Shown here: in pieces, positions 1 through 8,466 of the stretch
Layout: every line of letters starts with the position of its first letter
How positions within the stretch are numbered: the first letter of the stretch is position 1
Assembly (NCBI RefSeq): GCF_000685355.1
Contig: NZ_JHET01000003.1
Location: 1-64,000, forward strand
Source of the DNA: Microbacterium sp. CH12i
GTDB taxonomy: Bacteria; Actinomycetota; Actinomycetes; Actinomycetales; Microbacteriaceae
Length of the DNA: 64,000 bases
Direction: 5' to 3'
Made by a program: the position numbers and the translations under genes
The notes under the pieces: model-generated
Told to the model about the DNA's origin: nothing
Database searches by the model: none
Seen by the model: only the letters and a program-made list of their open reading frames with translations

Positions 1-467
1 GTGCGCTCGCGGGTGGCGGCGGTGCGGGCGGCGGCAACGCTGGCGGCGCAGCAGCCACCGGCGGGGACGCCTCTGGAGGAAACGTCTCGCAGTACTTCGG
101 CCAGAACAGCGTCTCCGCTTCTGGAGATAACTCGGTGGCAGCCGGAGGAAACGTTGACATCGCCAACATCAACACCGACATCAGTGTCGGCGACATTTCC
201 ATCGGAAACGAGATGTACAACGACTCCTTCAACTCGGACTTCTCCGACAACCTGGAGATCAACGACTCGTTCCAGGACAACTCGATGACCGACAACTCCG
301 AGAACTGGTCGGTTGACGACTCGTTCCAGGACAACTCGATGACCGACAACTCCGACAGCTGGACCGTGGACGACTCGTTCCAAGACAACTCACTCGAAGT
401 CGATGTCGATGTCGACAACTCGAACGTTGCAAGTCCGTTTGGGGACGCGAACGAACTGGACTTCTGA
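1..467 (+). CDS. IniB-like acidic repeat protein, 5' end outside window
   Basis: The reading frame is open from base 3 and ends at TGA 465-467, so about 154 C-terminal residues are visible. It begins with a Gly/Ala-rich stretch, followed by a segment ending in DISIGNEMYNDSF, then three 18-residue repeats built on DSFQDNS, and an acidic tail ending NELDF. The same order of segments is present in the - strand IniB-like protein at 4837-5696, so the two are paralogues. IniB in mycobacteria is encoded with the dynamin-like proteins IniA and IniC, which matches the genes that follow here. The molecular role is unknown. The N-terminal IniB domain lies outside the window, so the family name rests on the paralogue. 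Confidence 0.75.
   Translation, partial: ALAGGGGAGGGNAGGAAATGGDASGGNVSQYFGQNSVSASGDNSVAAGGNVDIANINTDISVGDISIGNEMYNDSFNSDFSDNLEINDSFQDNSMTDNSENWSVDDSFQDNSMTDNSDSWTVDDSFQDNSLEVDVDVDNSNVASPFGDANELDF
261..392 (+). repeat. Three 54-bp tandem units encoding DSFQDNS repeats
   Basis: Three consecutive units encode an 18-residue period that starts (N/D)DSFQDNS. The first two units are nearly identical at DNA level and the third is cut short by the acidic tail. The same period and core occur at 5032-5163 on the other strand. Confidence 0.85.
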
Positions 468-481
468 CCCAGTTCTGCAAC

Positions 482-514
482 CTGCCCGGCCGCCCACATC
501 GGGTGGCCGGGCAG
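482..514 (+). terminator. Hairpin after IniB-like gene
   Basis: A 14-bp stem with one G-T mismatch and a 5-nt loop lies 15 bp after the stop codon. There is no clear T-run. It may reduce read-through into the downstream small gene. Confidence 0.55.
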
Positions 515-555
515 ACCAGTACACTCCCAACTACCTCACCTGAAAGTGTGAATCC

Positions 556-798
556 ATGTCCAGCGACGCACTCGAACCGTCCGGCATCTCGCCGGCCGAC
601 GGCGACGCGCCGGAGCTTTCGGATGACGACTTGGACGACACGTTCGACTTCACCGGGGCAGACATGTTCACCCAAGAGATCGAGAACGTCAACGCCTCCG
701 ATTGGGACGTTGACAACGATCTGCTGTGGGGAGACGGCGGGGCAGCAGACGCCATCGACATCGGCGACACCGCTTTCGACTCTGACTTTCCGATCTGA
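556..798 (+). CDS. Small acidic hypothetical protein (80 aa)
   Basis: This 80-residue protein is extremely rich in Asp and Glu and has no signal peptide or membrane segment. Its C-terminus (DIGDTAFDSDFPI) resembles in style the aspartate-rich parts of the IniB-like proteins, but I see no confident homology. It lies between the IniB-like gene and iniA on the same strand, 77 bp before iniA, so it probably belongs to the same functional set. The start is ATG at 556; only a weak purine stretch (GAAAG) precedes it. The function is unknown. Codon use and position support a real gene. Confidence 0.65.
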   Translation: MSSDALEPSGISPADGDAPELSDDDLDDTFDFTGADMFTQEIENVNASDWDVDNDLLWGDGGAADAIDIGDTAFDSDFPI

Positions 799-875
799 TC
801 AGGCCTAGCGGACGAGACTTCCCGCCCCTAGCCTGAGGTACACGCCTCACCGGCGACTGGGACTGGGGAAATGAC

Positions 876-2780
876 GTGGCTGACACGGAAATCACCGAAG
901 CTTCACCGATCGTCGACGTCGTTCGCGATGTCGGCCAACTTGCTGCGTCCACGGGACGCACTGATCTTGCCGAGCGGCTTGAGCAGACCCAGTCACGCCT
1001 GCGTGACCCAGGGGTGCGCGTCATCGTCGTCGGTGAGTTCAAACAGGGCAAAAGCAAGCTCATCAACGCTCTCGTCCATGCGCCGGTGTGCCCGGTCGAC
1101 GACGACGTGGCCACCAGCGTGCCGATGACAGTCGGGTATGCCGACGAACCATCGGCATCGGTGCTTATGCAGACGGATGCCGCGGCATCCCGCTCTCCAA
1201 ATCGCACGGTCGAGCGAGTCGCCATTCCTCTGGAAGACCTGGCCGAGTACGTGTCAGAGCATGGCAACCCGGCCAACGAGCGCAACATTCTCTCTGCCGA
1301 GGTGCTTCTCCCACGCGAGATTCTCCGCGGCGGGCTGAACCTCGTGGACTCGCCAGGCGTCGGCGGACTCGACTCTTCGAACGCGCTCGCGACGCTGTCT
1401 GCGCTATCGACGGCGCATGCCGTACTGCTCGTGTCGGATGCGTCACAGGAGTACACCGAACCCGAGGTGCAGTTCCTCAAGCACGCCATGCGCATCTCGC
1501 CGAACGTCGCGGCCGTGCTCGCCAAGACCGATCTCTACCCCGAGTGGCGTCAAGTCGAGCAGATCGACCAGGGGCACCTGGAAGAGGTCGGCGATGTGCC
1601 GATCTTCTCGGTCTCCAGCGACCTGCGCCTGCTCGCCGCCGAACTCCAAGATCGCGAGCTCAACGACGAGTCCGGATTTCCTGCACTCGTCGCGCACCTG
1701 CGACGTGAGGTGCTGGGGCGCGCTGAGGTGATCCACGAGCGCAGCGCCGTGCATGACCTGCTCTCCGTCGTCGAGCAGCTCACGATGTCGCTACGCACCG
1801 AACTGAACGCGCTACTAAATCCGCATGACACTCCGCGCATGATCGCCGAGCTCGAAAACGCGAGAACCAAAGCCGACGAGTTCCGCGGCCGCTCTGCGCG
1901 CTGGCAAGTCACCCTGACCGACGGCATTACCGATCTGATCGCCGACATGGAGCACGACCTCCGCGACCGCCTGCGCACGGTACAGCGTGAGGCGGAGAAG
2001 GCGATTGAAGAGGGCGACCCCGGTCCGATCTGGGATCAGATCAGCGAGTGGATCGATCAGCGCGCCGCCGCGGCCGTCACCGAGACATTTGTGTGGACAG
2101 ACGAACGCTCACGCTGGCTGTCCGAAGAAGTCGCTGATCTGTTCAGCGAGGGCGAATCCGGCATCCCTGCGATCGATGTGGGGAGCACCGAAGGACTGCT
2201 TGACGTTGTCGAGCCGATCTCGCCCCTCGACGCCGGCCGTATGGGCGCGGGGGAGAAGATCTACATCGGCGTGCGCGGATCGTATGGCGGTGTGCTCATG
2301 GTGGGGCTCGCGACCGGCCTCATCGGGATGGCGTTGATCAATCCGCTTTCGCTGCTGGCTGGCATCTTCGTGGGGCGCCGCGCCTACCGGGAAGACATGC
2401 ACGCTCGGCTCGCGCGACGTCAGCAGGAGGCGAAGTTGCTCGTGCGACGCTACATTGACGAGGTCATCTTCCAGGTCGGCAAACAGCTCAAAGACCGCCT
2501 GCGGCTCGTGCAGCGCACGGCGCGCGACCACTTCGGCTCGATGGCGGAAGAACTGCATCGCTCGCTGTCTGAGGCACTCAACGGCGCCAAGCTCGCTGCC
2601 GGGACGTTCACCTCATCGCGGGATGAGCGCGTGATCGCACTGCAGACGAAGCTCTCCGAACTCGAAAGCATCCGCCACGTGATTCCTGAGCTGCCGCCGG
2701 TACCGGCGATGCGCACTCTGCCGCGCGCACCCACGGAGGCACGCAGTCTGCCGCGCGCGTCCACGGAGACGCCGCGATGA
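876..2780 (+). CDS. Dynamin-like GTPase, IniA type
   Basis: The 634-residue protein belongs to the bacterial dynamin family (GTP-dependent membrane remodelling). The P-loop GEFKQGKS is at residues 53-60, the switch II motif DSPGVGG at 158-164 and a G4-like AKTD at 216-219. A long helical middle region follows, and a hydrophobic hairpin at about 470-500 suits membrane insertion. The C-terminus is helical and charged. The start is GTG 876, with GGGGA about 8 nt upstream. The stop overlaps the start of the second dynamin gene (ATGA), so the two are translationally coupled. In mycobacteria IniA and IniC are induced by cell-wall stress; the role here is inferred from that. Confidence 0.85.
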   Translation: MADTEITEASPIVDVVRDVGQLAASTGRTDLAERLEQTQSRLRDPGVRVIVVGEFKQGKSKLINALVHAPVCPVDDDVATSVPMTVGYADEPSASVLMQTDAAASRSPNRTVERVAIPLEDLAEYVSEHGNPANERNILSAEVLLPREILRGGLNLVDSPGVGGLDSSNALATLSALSTAHAVLLVSDASQEYTEPEVQFLKHAMRISPNVAAVLAKTDLYPEWRQVEQIDQGHLEEVGDVPIFSVSSDLRLLAAELQDRELNDESGFPALVAHLRREVLGRAEVIHERSAVHDLLSVVEQLTMSLRTELNALLNPHDTPRMIAELENARTKADEFRGRSARWQVTLTDGITDLIADMEHDLRDRLRTVQREAEKAIEEGDPGPIWDQISEWIDQRAAAAVTETFVWTDERSRWLSEEVADLFSEGESGIPAIDVGSTEGLLDVVEPISPLDAGRMGAGEKIYIGVRGSYGGVLMVGLATGLIGMALINPLSLLAGIFVGRRAYREDMHARLARRQQEAKLLVRRYIDEVIFQVGKQLKDRLRLVQRTARDHFGSMAEELHRSLSEALNGAKLAAGTFTSSRDERVIALQTKLSELESIRHVIPELPPVPAMRTLPRAPTEARSLPRASTETPR

Positions 2781-4408
2781 CGAGCGACGTCATCGCGGAA
2801 GCGGATGCCGTGCTGCGCGCCGCTGCCACGCTGTACAAGCGCGATGCCCCTGCTCTCGCGGTGATCGCCCAGCTGCAGACTCGACTGCAGGAACCGCTGC
2901 GGTTGGCGATCGCAGGGATGGTGAAGGCCGGAAAATCCACCCTGTTGAACGCCGCGCTCGGCGAACAAATTGCGCCGACGGATACCGGTGAGTGCACGCG
3001 CGTGGTCACGTGGTATCGCTACAGCTCGACGCCGACTGTCACGATGCATCCTCGTAAGGGCGCCCCGCGGCGCATGCCGATCCGGCGTGAGCGCGGACGC
3101 CTGGTGCTGAGCCTCGATGAGCTCACGGCAGAGGAAGTGGAATGGATCGACGTGGGCTGGCCGCTGGAAGGTCTCAAATCGGTGATTCTCATCGATACGC
3201 CCGGAATCGGCTCACTTTCAGAGCACACGTCGGCCCGCACAAAGAGGTTCCTCACCCCGGATGCCTCGCCCTCTGCCGCAGACGCGGTCATCTACCTCAT
3301 GCGACATCTGCACGGCGCCGACGTGCGTTTCCTCGAAGCCTTTCGCGACACAGCTGCGGGGGCGGCGCAGACTGTCTGCGCGGTCGGGGTGCTCTCACGC
3401 TCCGACGAGATCGGTTCTGGCCGCATCGACTCGCTGCTCTCTGCGGGCAAGGTCGCGCAGCGGTACGAACGCGACGGCGACCTCGCCTCGCTCGTGCTAC
3501 GGGTGATCCCGGTCGCCGGACTTCTCGCCGAAGGCGCGCGCACGCTCAGGGAGAGCGAGTACATCGCCTTCCGTGAGCTCGCGGGTCTGGAGCGCGCCGA
3601 CCGTGAACGCCTGATCGTCTCCGCAGACCGTTTCACCCGGCCATCCACCGCGACGACGCTCAGCACCACGGTGCGTCAGGATCTGCTCGCCCGCTTCGGC
3701 CTGTTCGGCGTAAGGCTCGCGACCGCTCTTATTCGCGGCGGGGTGCGGAGCTCATCTGAGCTGTCGGAACAAATGGTGCAGCAGAGCGGACTCATTGAGT
3801 TGCAGGACTTTGTCAGGGCGCAGTTTCAGACCAGGGCGGCGACGTTGAAGACACGTGGTGTGCTGCTGCAGCTGCAGCAACTGCTGCGCGAGCATCCGCG
3901 CGACGATCTCGACGAGATTCACGCTGGCATCGAACGCGTCACCGCCGATGCGCACACGCTGCGCGAACTGGCCTTGCTGGCGACAGCCCGCTCAAGCGGT
4001 CTCCCTCTCGCCGACACCGATGCCGCAGACGCGCAGCGCATCGCCGGAGCGGAGGGCACCGCAGCGCATCTGCGCCTCGGAATGTCAGGCACCTCCGAAC
4101 CCGACGCGCTGCGCGCGCAAGTGGCGGCGAAGATCGACCACTGGCATCGTGTCAGTCAGGCGCCCACCGCAGAGAGATCGACGGTCAGCGTCTGCCGGGT
4201 GGTGTTGCGCAGCCTCGACGAGATCGCGTCAGAAGTCGGTGCTGGCCGGGGTCTCGGGGCCTCGTCGGACGTCATGCTGGCGGGCGGACCAGGAGATGGC
4301 CTTGGGCATCACGCTGGCGAGCAAGGCGAGAAGCACGAGCCCCGCCTGGGCGGCAAGAAACGATGGCAACGGTTCACCGCGTTGGCCCAGCGCCACCCAT
4401 TCCGGTGA
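2777..4408 (+). CDS. Dynamin-like GTPase, IniC type, with odd 3' overlap
   Basis: The 543-residue open frame has P-loop GMVKAGKST at residues 47-55, a Thr-rich switch I around 68-74, DTPGIG at 140-145 and a G4-like RSDE motif. This makes it the partner of the preceding dynamin-like protein. Its ATG overlaps the previous stop. The last 60 codons (after about 4229) lie antisense to the membrane-protein gene at 4229-4840 and read as low-complexity Gly/Arg-rich sequence unlike the rest. The true end may therefore be near 4230, with the stop lost by an indel or small deletion between the convergent genes. A genuine 180-bp tail-to-tail overlap cannot be excluded. Confidence 0.82.
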   Translation: MTSDVIAEADAVLRAAATLYKRDAPALAVIAQLQTRLQEPLRLAIAGMVKAGKSTLLNAALGEQIAPTDTGECTRVVTWYRYSSTPTVTMHPRKGAPRRMPIRRERGRLVLSLDELTAEEVEWIDVGWPLEGLKSVILIDTPGIGSLSEHTSARTKRFLTPDASPSAADAVIYLMRHLHGADVRFLEAFRDTAAGAAQTVCAVGVLSRSDEIGSGRIDSLLSAGKVAQRYERDGDLASLVLRVIPVAGLLAEGARTLRESEYIAFRELAGLERADRERLIVSADRFTRPSTATTLSTTVRQDLLARFGLFGVRLATALIRGGVRSSSELSEQMVQQSGLIELQDFVRAQFQTRAATLKTRGVLLQLQQLLREHPRDDLDEIHAGIERVTADAHTLRELALLATARSSGLPLADTDAADAQRIAGAEGTAAHLRLGMSGTSEPDALRAQVAAKIDHWHRVSQAPTAERSTVSVCRVVLRSLDEIASEVGAGRGLGASSDVMLAGGPGDGLGHHAGEQGEKHEPRLGGKKRWQRFTALAQRHPFR

Positions 4409-4840
4409 GAGTAGGACGAGCAGAGCCTGCACGGCGAGAGTCGCGAGCTGCCACCAGCGCACCTGTGGACGTCTGCCCATGAACGACACCAGGAGCGTGA
4501 TCTGGACCATCAGCATGGCGGCGATGATCGCGAACACCACCCAGAAGACGATGTCGGCGGCAGTCTTGTAAGTCGAATCATCGCGCCCCTGGGTCACGCC
4601 CTTGGCGACATCGGCGATGAGCGGCAGCAACTCTTGGCGGATGATGAAGAAGTACACCGCTGTGAATCCACCGACCGCGAAGCTGATGATCCAGAAGAAC
4701 TGGCTCACCCGCACCGAGAACGGCGGCGGCAACTTGACCAGTACCGGCGCCGCATTCGGTCCGCGCACCGGCGGACGGGCTGGCGCCTCCCTCTTTGGAG
4801 GGCCCCCGCCCGCAGGTGTCGGGTTCGTCTGGATGGTCAC
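4229..4840 (-). CDS. Four-helix membrane protein of the ini-like island
   Basis: This 203-residue protein has a Pro-rich cytoplasmic N-terminus (about 45 residues) and four predicted membrane helices at about 48-67, 93-118, 127-144 and 158-178. I do not recognise a named family. The start is GTG 4840, which overlaps the stop of the IniB-like gene by 4 nt, so it is translated from the same - strand operon. The 3' end runs 180 bp into the convergent iniC-like frame. Its hydrophobic pattern, and the loss of coding quality in the opposite frame, support this strand as the real gene here. A partner or membrane anchor for the IniB or dynamin proteins is a reasonable guess only. Confidence 0.72.
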   Translation of the reverse strand: MTIQTNPTPAGGGPPKREAPARPPVRGPNAAPVLVKLPPPFSVRVSQFFWIISFAVGGFTAVYFFIIRQELLPLIADVAKGVTQGRDDSTYKTAADIVFWVVFAIIAAMLMVQITLLVSFMGRRPQVRWWQLATLAVQALLVLLSPEWVALGQRGEPLPSFLAAQAGLVLLALLASVMPKAISWSARQHDVRRGPETPASTDF

Positions 4841-5696
4841 TGCTCCTCAGCCGTCTCTTCGATCATCGGCTCATCTACGACTGCGACCGAGTCCGTCGCA
4901 TAAGACGTGTCGTCAACTGCAGCAGTCATATCGGATTCGAGAACGTCGGCGGGTTCTTCAACGACAGCGGCACTCATGGCTTCGGCCGGAGCCGCGATCG
5001 TGCTGTCGTCGACTTCTACGTTGACGTCGGTGGAGTTGTCCTGGAACGAGTCAGCCACAGTGCCGGTGGTCGAGTTGTCGGTCGTGGAGTTGTCCTGGAA
5101 CGAGTCAGCCACAGTGCCGTCGGTGGAGCCGTCGGTGATGGAGTTGTCCTGGAACGAATCGTTCGCTGTTTCGTTGGTCGAGCCGTCTTCGTTGAAGGAG
5201 TCGTTGTACTCGTCATTGCCGATCGAGACGTCTCCGGTCGTGATGTCCGTATCGGAGTTGACCAGCGTTGCGTCGTTGCCGGCGGCGACGGATTCGTCAC
5301 CCGAGGCGACGATGGCCTCCTGATCGAAGATTTGGGTGACATCCCCGCCCTGCGTCCAGATGTTCTGGTTCACAGACTGATCAACGATCGTAGAGCGGGC
5401 GTCGATGGTCGTGAACTGGTTCACCAGACGGATGATCTCGTTGACCACTGGGTCGGGCGGCCCAGGGGGGTCGGTCGGGCCAGGGTTCGGCGGTGGCGGC
5501 TTCGGCATCACCGAGGGATGGTCGACAATCACAGGGGCCACCGCGCGCACGTCGCGGCGCAGGCTTCCTGCACGCCGCCACGCAACATCGCTGGTGCGGG
5601 GTCTGCGGCGAATTCTTCTGCCGCATCCGGGTCGTGCAGCAGACTCAGAATAAACGCGATCAGCGCATCCGCGATGGTCGCTACTGGTGTGCTCAT
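4837..5696 (-). CDS. IniB-like protein, frameshifted near 5552
   Basis: The protein starts at ATG 5696 behind GGAGAGG. The first 50 residues match the IniB N-terminal domain style (short helix, then HDPDAAEEFAADP). The frame breaks at about 5552; restoring one G gives AADVRAVAPVIVDHP and continues to TGA 4837 (about 286 residues). After a Pro-rich linker come a segment with DVSIGNDEYNDSF, three 18-residue DSFQDNS repeats and an acidic tail rich in Glu/Asp/Ala. It is a paralogue of the protein at 1-467. It lies between the LuxR regulator and the membrane protein on the same strand, and its stop overlaps the next start. No Sec signal is visible. Its role is unknown; IniB is linked to envelope stress. 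Confidence 0.78.
5032..5163 (-). repeat. Three 54-bp units encoding DSFQDNS repeats (second copy)
   Basis: Three tandem 18-residue units with core DSFQDNS mirror the repeats at 261-392. The copies are diverged between the two loci (linkers ITDGSTDGTV here, MTDNSENWSV there) but keep the same period and number. Confidence 0.85.
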
Positions 5697-5774
5697 GGGT
5701 GACCTCTCCACCTTGTTCGAACGTCGGTTCACTCGGGGATACTCAGGAGCGTATTCGCCGCTGCCCGGGCGAGC

Positions 5775-5792
5775 ATCGGGGGTGACCCCGAT
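5775..5792. promoter_or_regulatory. 18-bp inverted repeat upstream of IniB-like gene
   Basis: ATCGGGG-GTGA-ccccgat is a perfect 7-bp inverted repeat. It sits about 80 bp upstream of the - strand IniB-like start and just after the end of luxR. It could be an operator for the adjacent LuxR-type regulator or a short terminator; the lack of a T-run favours an operator. Confidence 0.4.
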
Positions 5793-5806
5793 AGATCGGA
5801 AGACTC

Positions 5807-8452
5807 CTAGGGGGGTCCATCCACACTGTGCGGGTTCGCACGGGAGGGGACAGACTGATCGAATTGGCCACCGAGAAGCTGACGCAACTTTGCGATCACT
5901 TCGGAACGTGAAGTCGCGCCAAGTCGGCGGCGGATGTGCGCGATGTGATGCTCGGCTGTTCGTGGCGAGATGAAGATCGTCTCGCCGATCTCGGCGTAGG
6001 TTTTTCCTTCCAGCACGAGTCTTGCCACCTCCAGTTCGCGCTCACTGAGGAGCTCGTCCGGAGGCGTGCGCATGCTGGTCCCAGAATCGGTGGCAGCGGG
6101 GGCCACGCGCGAGCGTGTGCCGTCGACGGGGTGCAGCTCGCGTGCGCACGCCAGCAATCGTGCCGAAATCTTCCGATCCTCGGAGCGCGCGGCGCCGTGC
6201 CCGGCAAGCCGTGCGGCATCCCAGACCAGACCGATCGAGGCGAGACCGTGCGCGGCCTTCTCAACGGCGTCGGCGTCGACAGTGCCGCCGAGCACCGAGG
6301 TCCACACGCGGCCGGCTTTTGCCATGATCGCGGCGACTCGACTGTCTGCCGATGCGTCCACGAGCGCCTTCGCGTGCGGGCGGAGCGACTCGGGGCTACT
6401 GCGCAGAATGCCATTTTGGATGCCGGCCCACCGCAGGTGCGCTGACCACAGTGCGGGGCTGCCGAAGCGTTCGGTCAGCTCCAGCGCACGCTGGAACTGC
6501 GGCTGGATGCGTTCAATATCGCCCACCCGTGATGCGGAGCTGATCAGCTCTGCGAGCGGATGCAGCAGGAAGAGGTCTACGTCGACGCGAAGAAGGGTAC
6601 CGCGAGCATTTCGCCACGCAGATTCCAGTCCCGCGGCATCCTCGTAGCGACGTGCGATCGCGACCTGGACGGCACCGGCGAGCAGCACATCGCGGGGCGC
6701 TGCGTCGGCCATGGCACTCTTTGCCTCTGCCAGCGCGTCGCGCGCCTCGGCCGGCCGCGCACGCTGCACCGCGATCCACGCACGCCACAACAACAGGCGT
6801 GGCTTTGCCCACGGTCCGCCCTGGCCACCCGAGATGGCGTCGTCGATCACCGAGTCGGCGGTGGCGAGCCCGCCGAGGTTAAGGGCGACGATAGCCGCGA
6901 GCACGGCGGGCAGCTCGGGGATGCCGGCCGAGGTGCGTGACGTCGTGTACATCTCAGAGGCGCGGACGAGGTCTGCGAGCGCCGATTCCGCCTGGTCAAC
7001 GACGACGGAAGCCGCAAGCCCCCGTCGCAACAACGCCATCGAGACGCCCAAGGCCGTGGGAGTCGTGACCGGGTCATCCGGCCTGCCCGGTTCTCTCGCC
7101 GCGGCGAGAGAACCGATCGAGCCGATGCCGAAGTCGGCGATCGCCGCACGCGTGGCAGAAATGGCATTCGCTGGTGGGTTCGCGCGATAGACCGCACATG
7201 CCTGATCCATCATGCCCCGCGCGGCCCAGATTGCCGCCGATGTGTCGATGATCCGAAGGTCGCTGCGTGCGTCAGCTACCGAATTCTCCTGCGAAGTCGC
7301 GTCATCGACGAGAGCGCTGGCCGCGTCGAGTTCGCCCGCAGCCCACGCTCCCTGCGCACGTTTCCCCGCGAGCGAGTCTGGGTCGATTCCAGATTGCACT
7401 GCTCCCAAGTACAGTTCTGCGGCACGCGCGGGGTCGCTCTGGAGCAACTGGTCGGCGTGACGCACCAGGGCGGTGCCCAGGTTCTTGTCGTGCAGCAACC
7501 CGACCCACGCCTGGTAGCTGGAGTCGCCAGCGGCGGCCGAATGTGCGATGCCGTCTGCGAGCTCCTCACTCAGCTCGAGCAGACGCTGCACCGGAATGGT
7601 CGCGTGCACGGTGGATCGCACGAGCGGCACGGGCTGCCCGCTGCGCATGAGCAGCCCCTCCGCGTAGCCGGGGACAATGACGCCGTCGGCTGATGTGTCG
7701 AGAATCGACAGCATATGACCGGGAGGTGCGATGCAGATCTGCTCAATCGTGCGACGAAGGATTGGATCGATCATGTCAAGACGATGGGCGATGCGTTCCT
7801 CGAGCGCGCCCCGAAGCTCGCGGTGGCTGGTGTCGTCTCGACAGTCGCGTTCGTCGTGCGCCCGTAGCGACTCCGATACGAGCCACGAGACGCCCCCGGT
7901 CACCTTGAGGATGTGGTCCACGCACGAATCGGTCAAAAACAGTGTGCTGTTCTCCAGATAGTTGAGAAGGTCGGAGCGCGAAAGGTGCCCGAGGACCACG
8001 GCCGGCCGGTGCTGTTCCAGGCTGTGCACGATTGCTGCGACCTGCTCGCTCCAGGCTGAAGGGCGAAGCGCGGCGATCAGCGCAGCATCCGGGTCCTCAG
8101 AGCGTTCGCGCAACTGAGCCACCTGTTCCCGGCTGAACCGATGCAGATCGTCGACGAGCAGTACCTGCGATCGCGAGAAGCGGGAGATGTCGGTGGCATC
8201 CGGCCGGACGTACACCGCATCGCGCTCATGCGCGGTGAGCAGACCCTGCAGGTGTCGTAGCGTCGCCGATTTTCCTGATCCGGCGTTGCCGACAACGAGT
8301 GCACGAGGCGGGGCGATTTCGATGACGGCATCGATGGCAGAGCGGATCTGGCGAGCCCAGACGAACGGCGGCTCGGCCACTTTCAGACTGGGCCAGGAGA
8401 GTTGCGTCTCGGCGCTCGGGCGCGCTTCGGGAGGGTCAGCAAGAAGGGTCAT
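5807..8452 (-). CDS. Large AAA-ATPase/LuxR-type transcriptional regulator
   Basis: The 881-residue protein has an N-terminal ATPase module: Walker A GNAGSGKS at about 55-62 and Walker B VLLVDD at about 97-102. A long helical TPR-like middle follows, and a GerE/LuxR helix-turn-helix at about 810-865 (LSERELEVARLVLEGKTYAE). This is the large LuxR layout of the MalT/LAL type. Large regulators of this kind sit beside iniBAC in mycobacteria (Rv0339c, IniR), which fits its position between hsp70-like and iniB-like genes. The ATG is 14 nt after the restored hsp70-like stop, with no clear ribosome site, suggesting coupling. It probably senses a ligand and controls the island. Confidence 0.85.
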   Translation of the reverse strand: MTLLADPPEARPSAETQLSWPSLKVAEPPFVWARQIRSAIDAVIEIAPPRALVVGNAGSGKSATLRHLQGLLTAHERDAVYVRPDATDISRFSRSQVLLVDDLHRFSREQVAQLRERSEDPDAALIAALRPSAWSEQVAAIVHSLEQHRPAVVLGHLSRSDLLNYLENSTLFLTDSCVDHILKVTGGVSWLVSESLRAHDERDCRDDTSHRELRGALEERIAHRLDMIDPILRRTIEQICIAPPGHMLSILDTSADGVIVPGYAEGLLMRSGQPVPLVRSTVHATIPVQRLLELSEELADGIAHSAAAGDSSYQAWVGLLHDKNLGTALVRHADQLLQSDPARAAELYLGAVQSGIDPDSLAGKRAQGAWAAGELDAASALVDDATSQENSVADARSDLRIIDTSAAIWAARGMMDQACAVYRANPPANAISATRAAIADFGIGSIGSLAAAREPGRPDDPVTTPTALGVSMALLRRGLAASVVVDQAESALADLVRASEMYTTSRTSAGIPELPAVLAAIVALNLGGLATADSVIDDAISGGQGGPWAKPRLLLWRAWIAVQRARPAEARDALAEAKSAMADAAPRDVLLAGAVQVAIARRYEDAAGLESAWRNARGTLLRVDVDLFLLHPLAELISSASRVGDIERIQPQFQRALELTERFGSPALWSAHLRWAGIQNGILRSSPESLRPHAKALVDASADSRVAAIMAKAGRVWTSVLGGTVDADAVEKAAHGLASIGLVWDAARLAGHGAARSEDRKISARLLACARELHPVDGTRSRVAPAATDSGTSMRTPPDELLSERELEVARLVLEGKTYAEIGETIFISPRTAEHHIAHIRRRLGATSRSEVIAKLRQLLGGQFDQSVPSRANPHSVDGPP

Positions 8453-8466
8453 TGTGCACGGTCACG

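Noticed and set aside
1..288. + strand frame 1 of 95 codons at the left edge
   Set aside because: Frame 3 gives the repeat protein that matches its paralogue; frame 1 is out of phase with it.
4795..5973. + strand frame of 392 codons across the IniB-like gene
   Set aside because: It is antisense to the repeat protein and ends in unrelated sequence; the - strand has the ribosome site, the IniB domain and the repeats.
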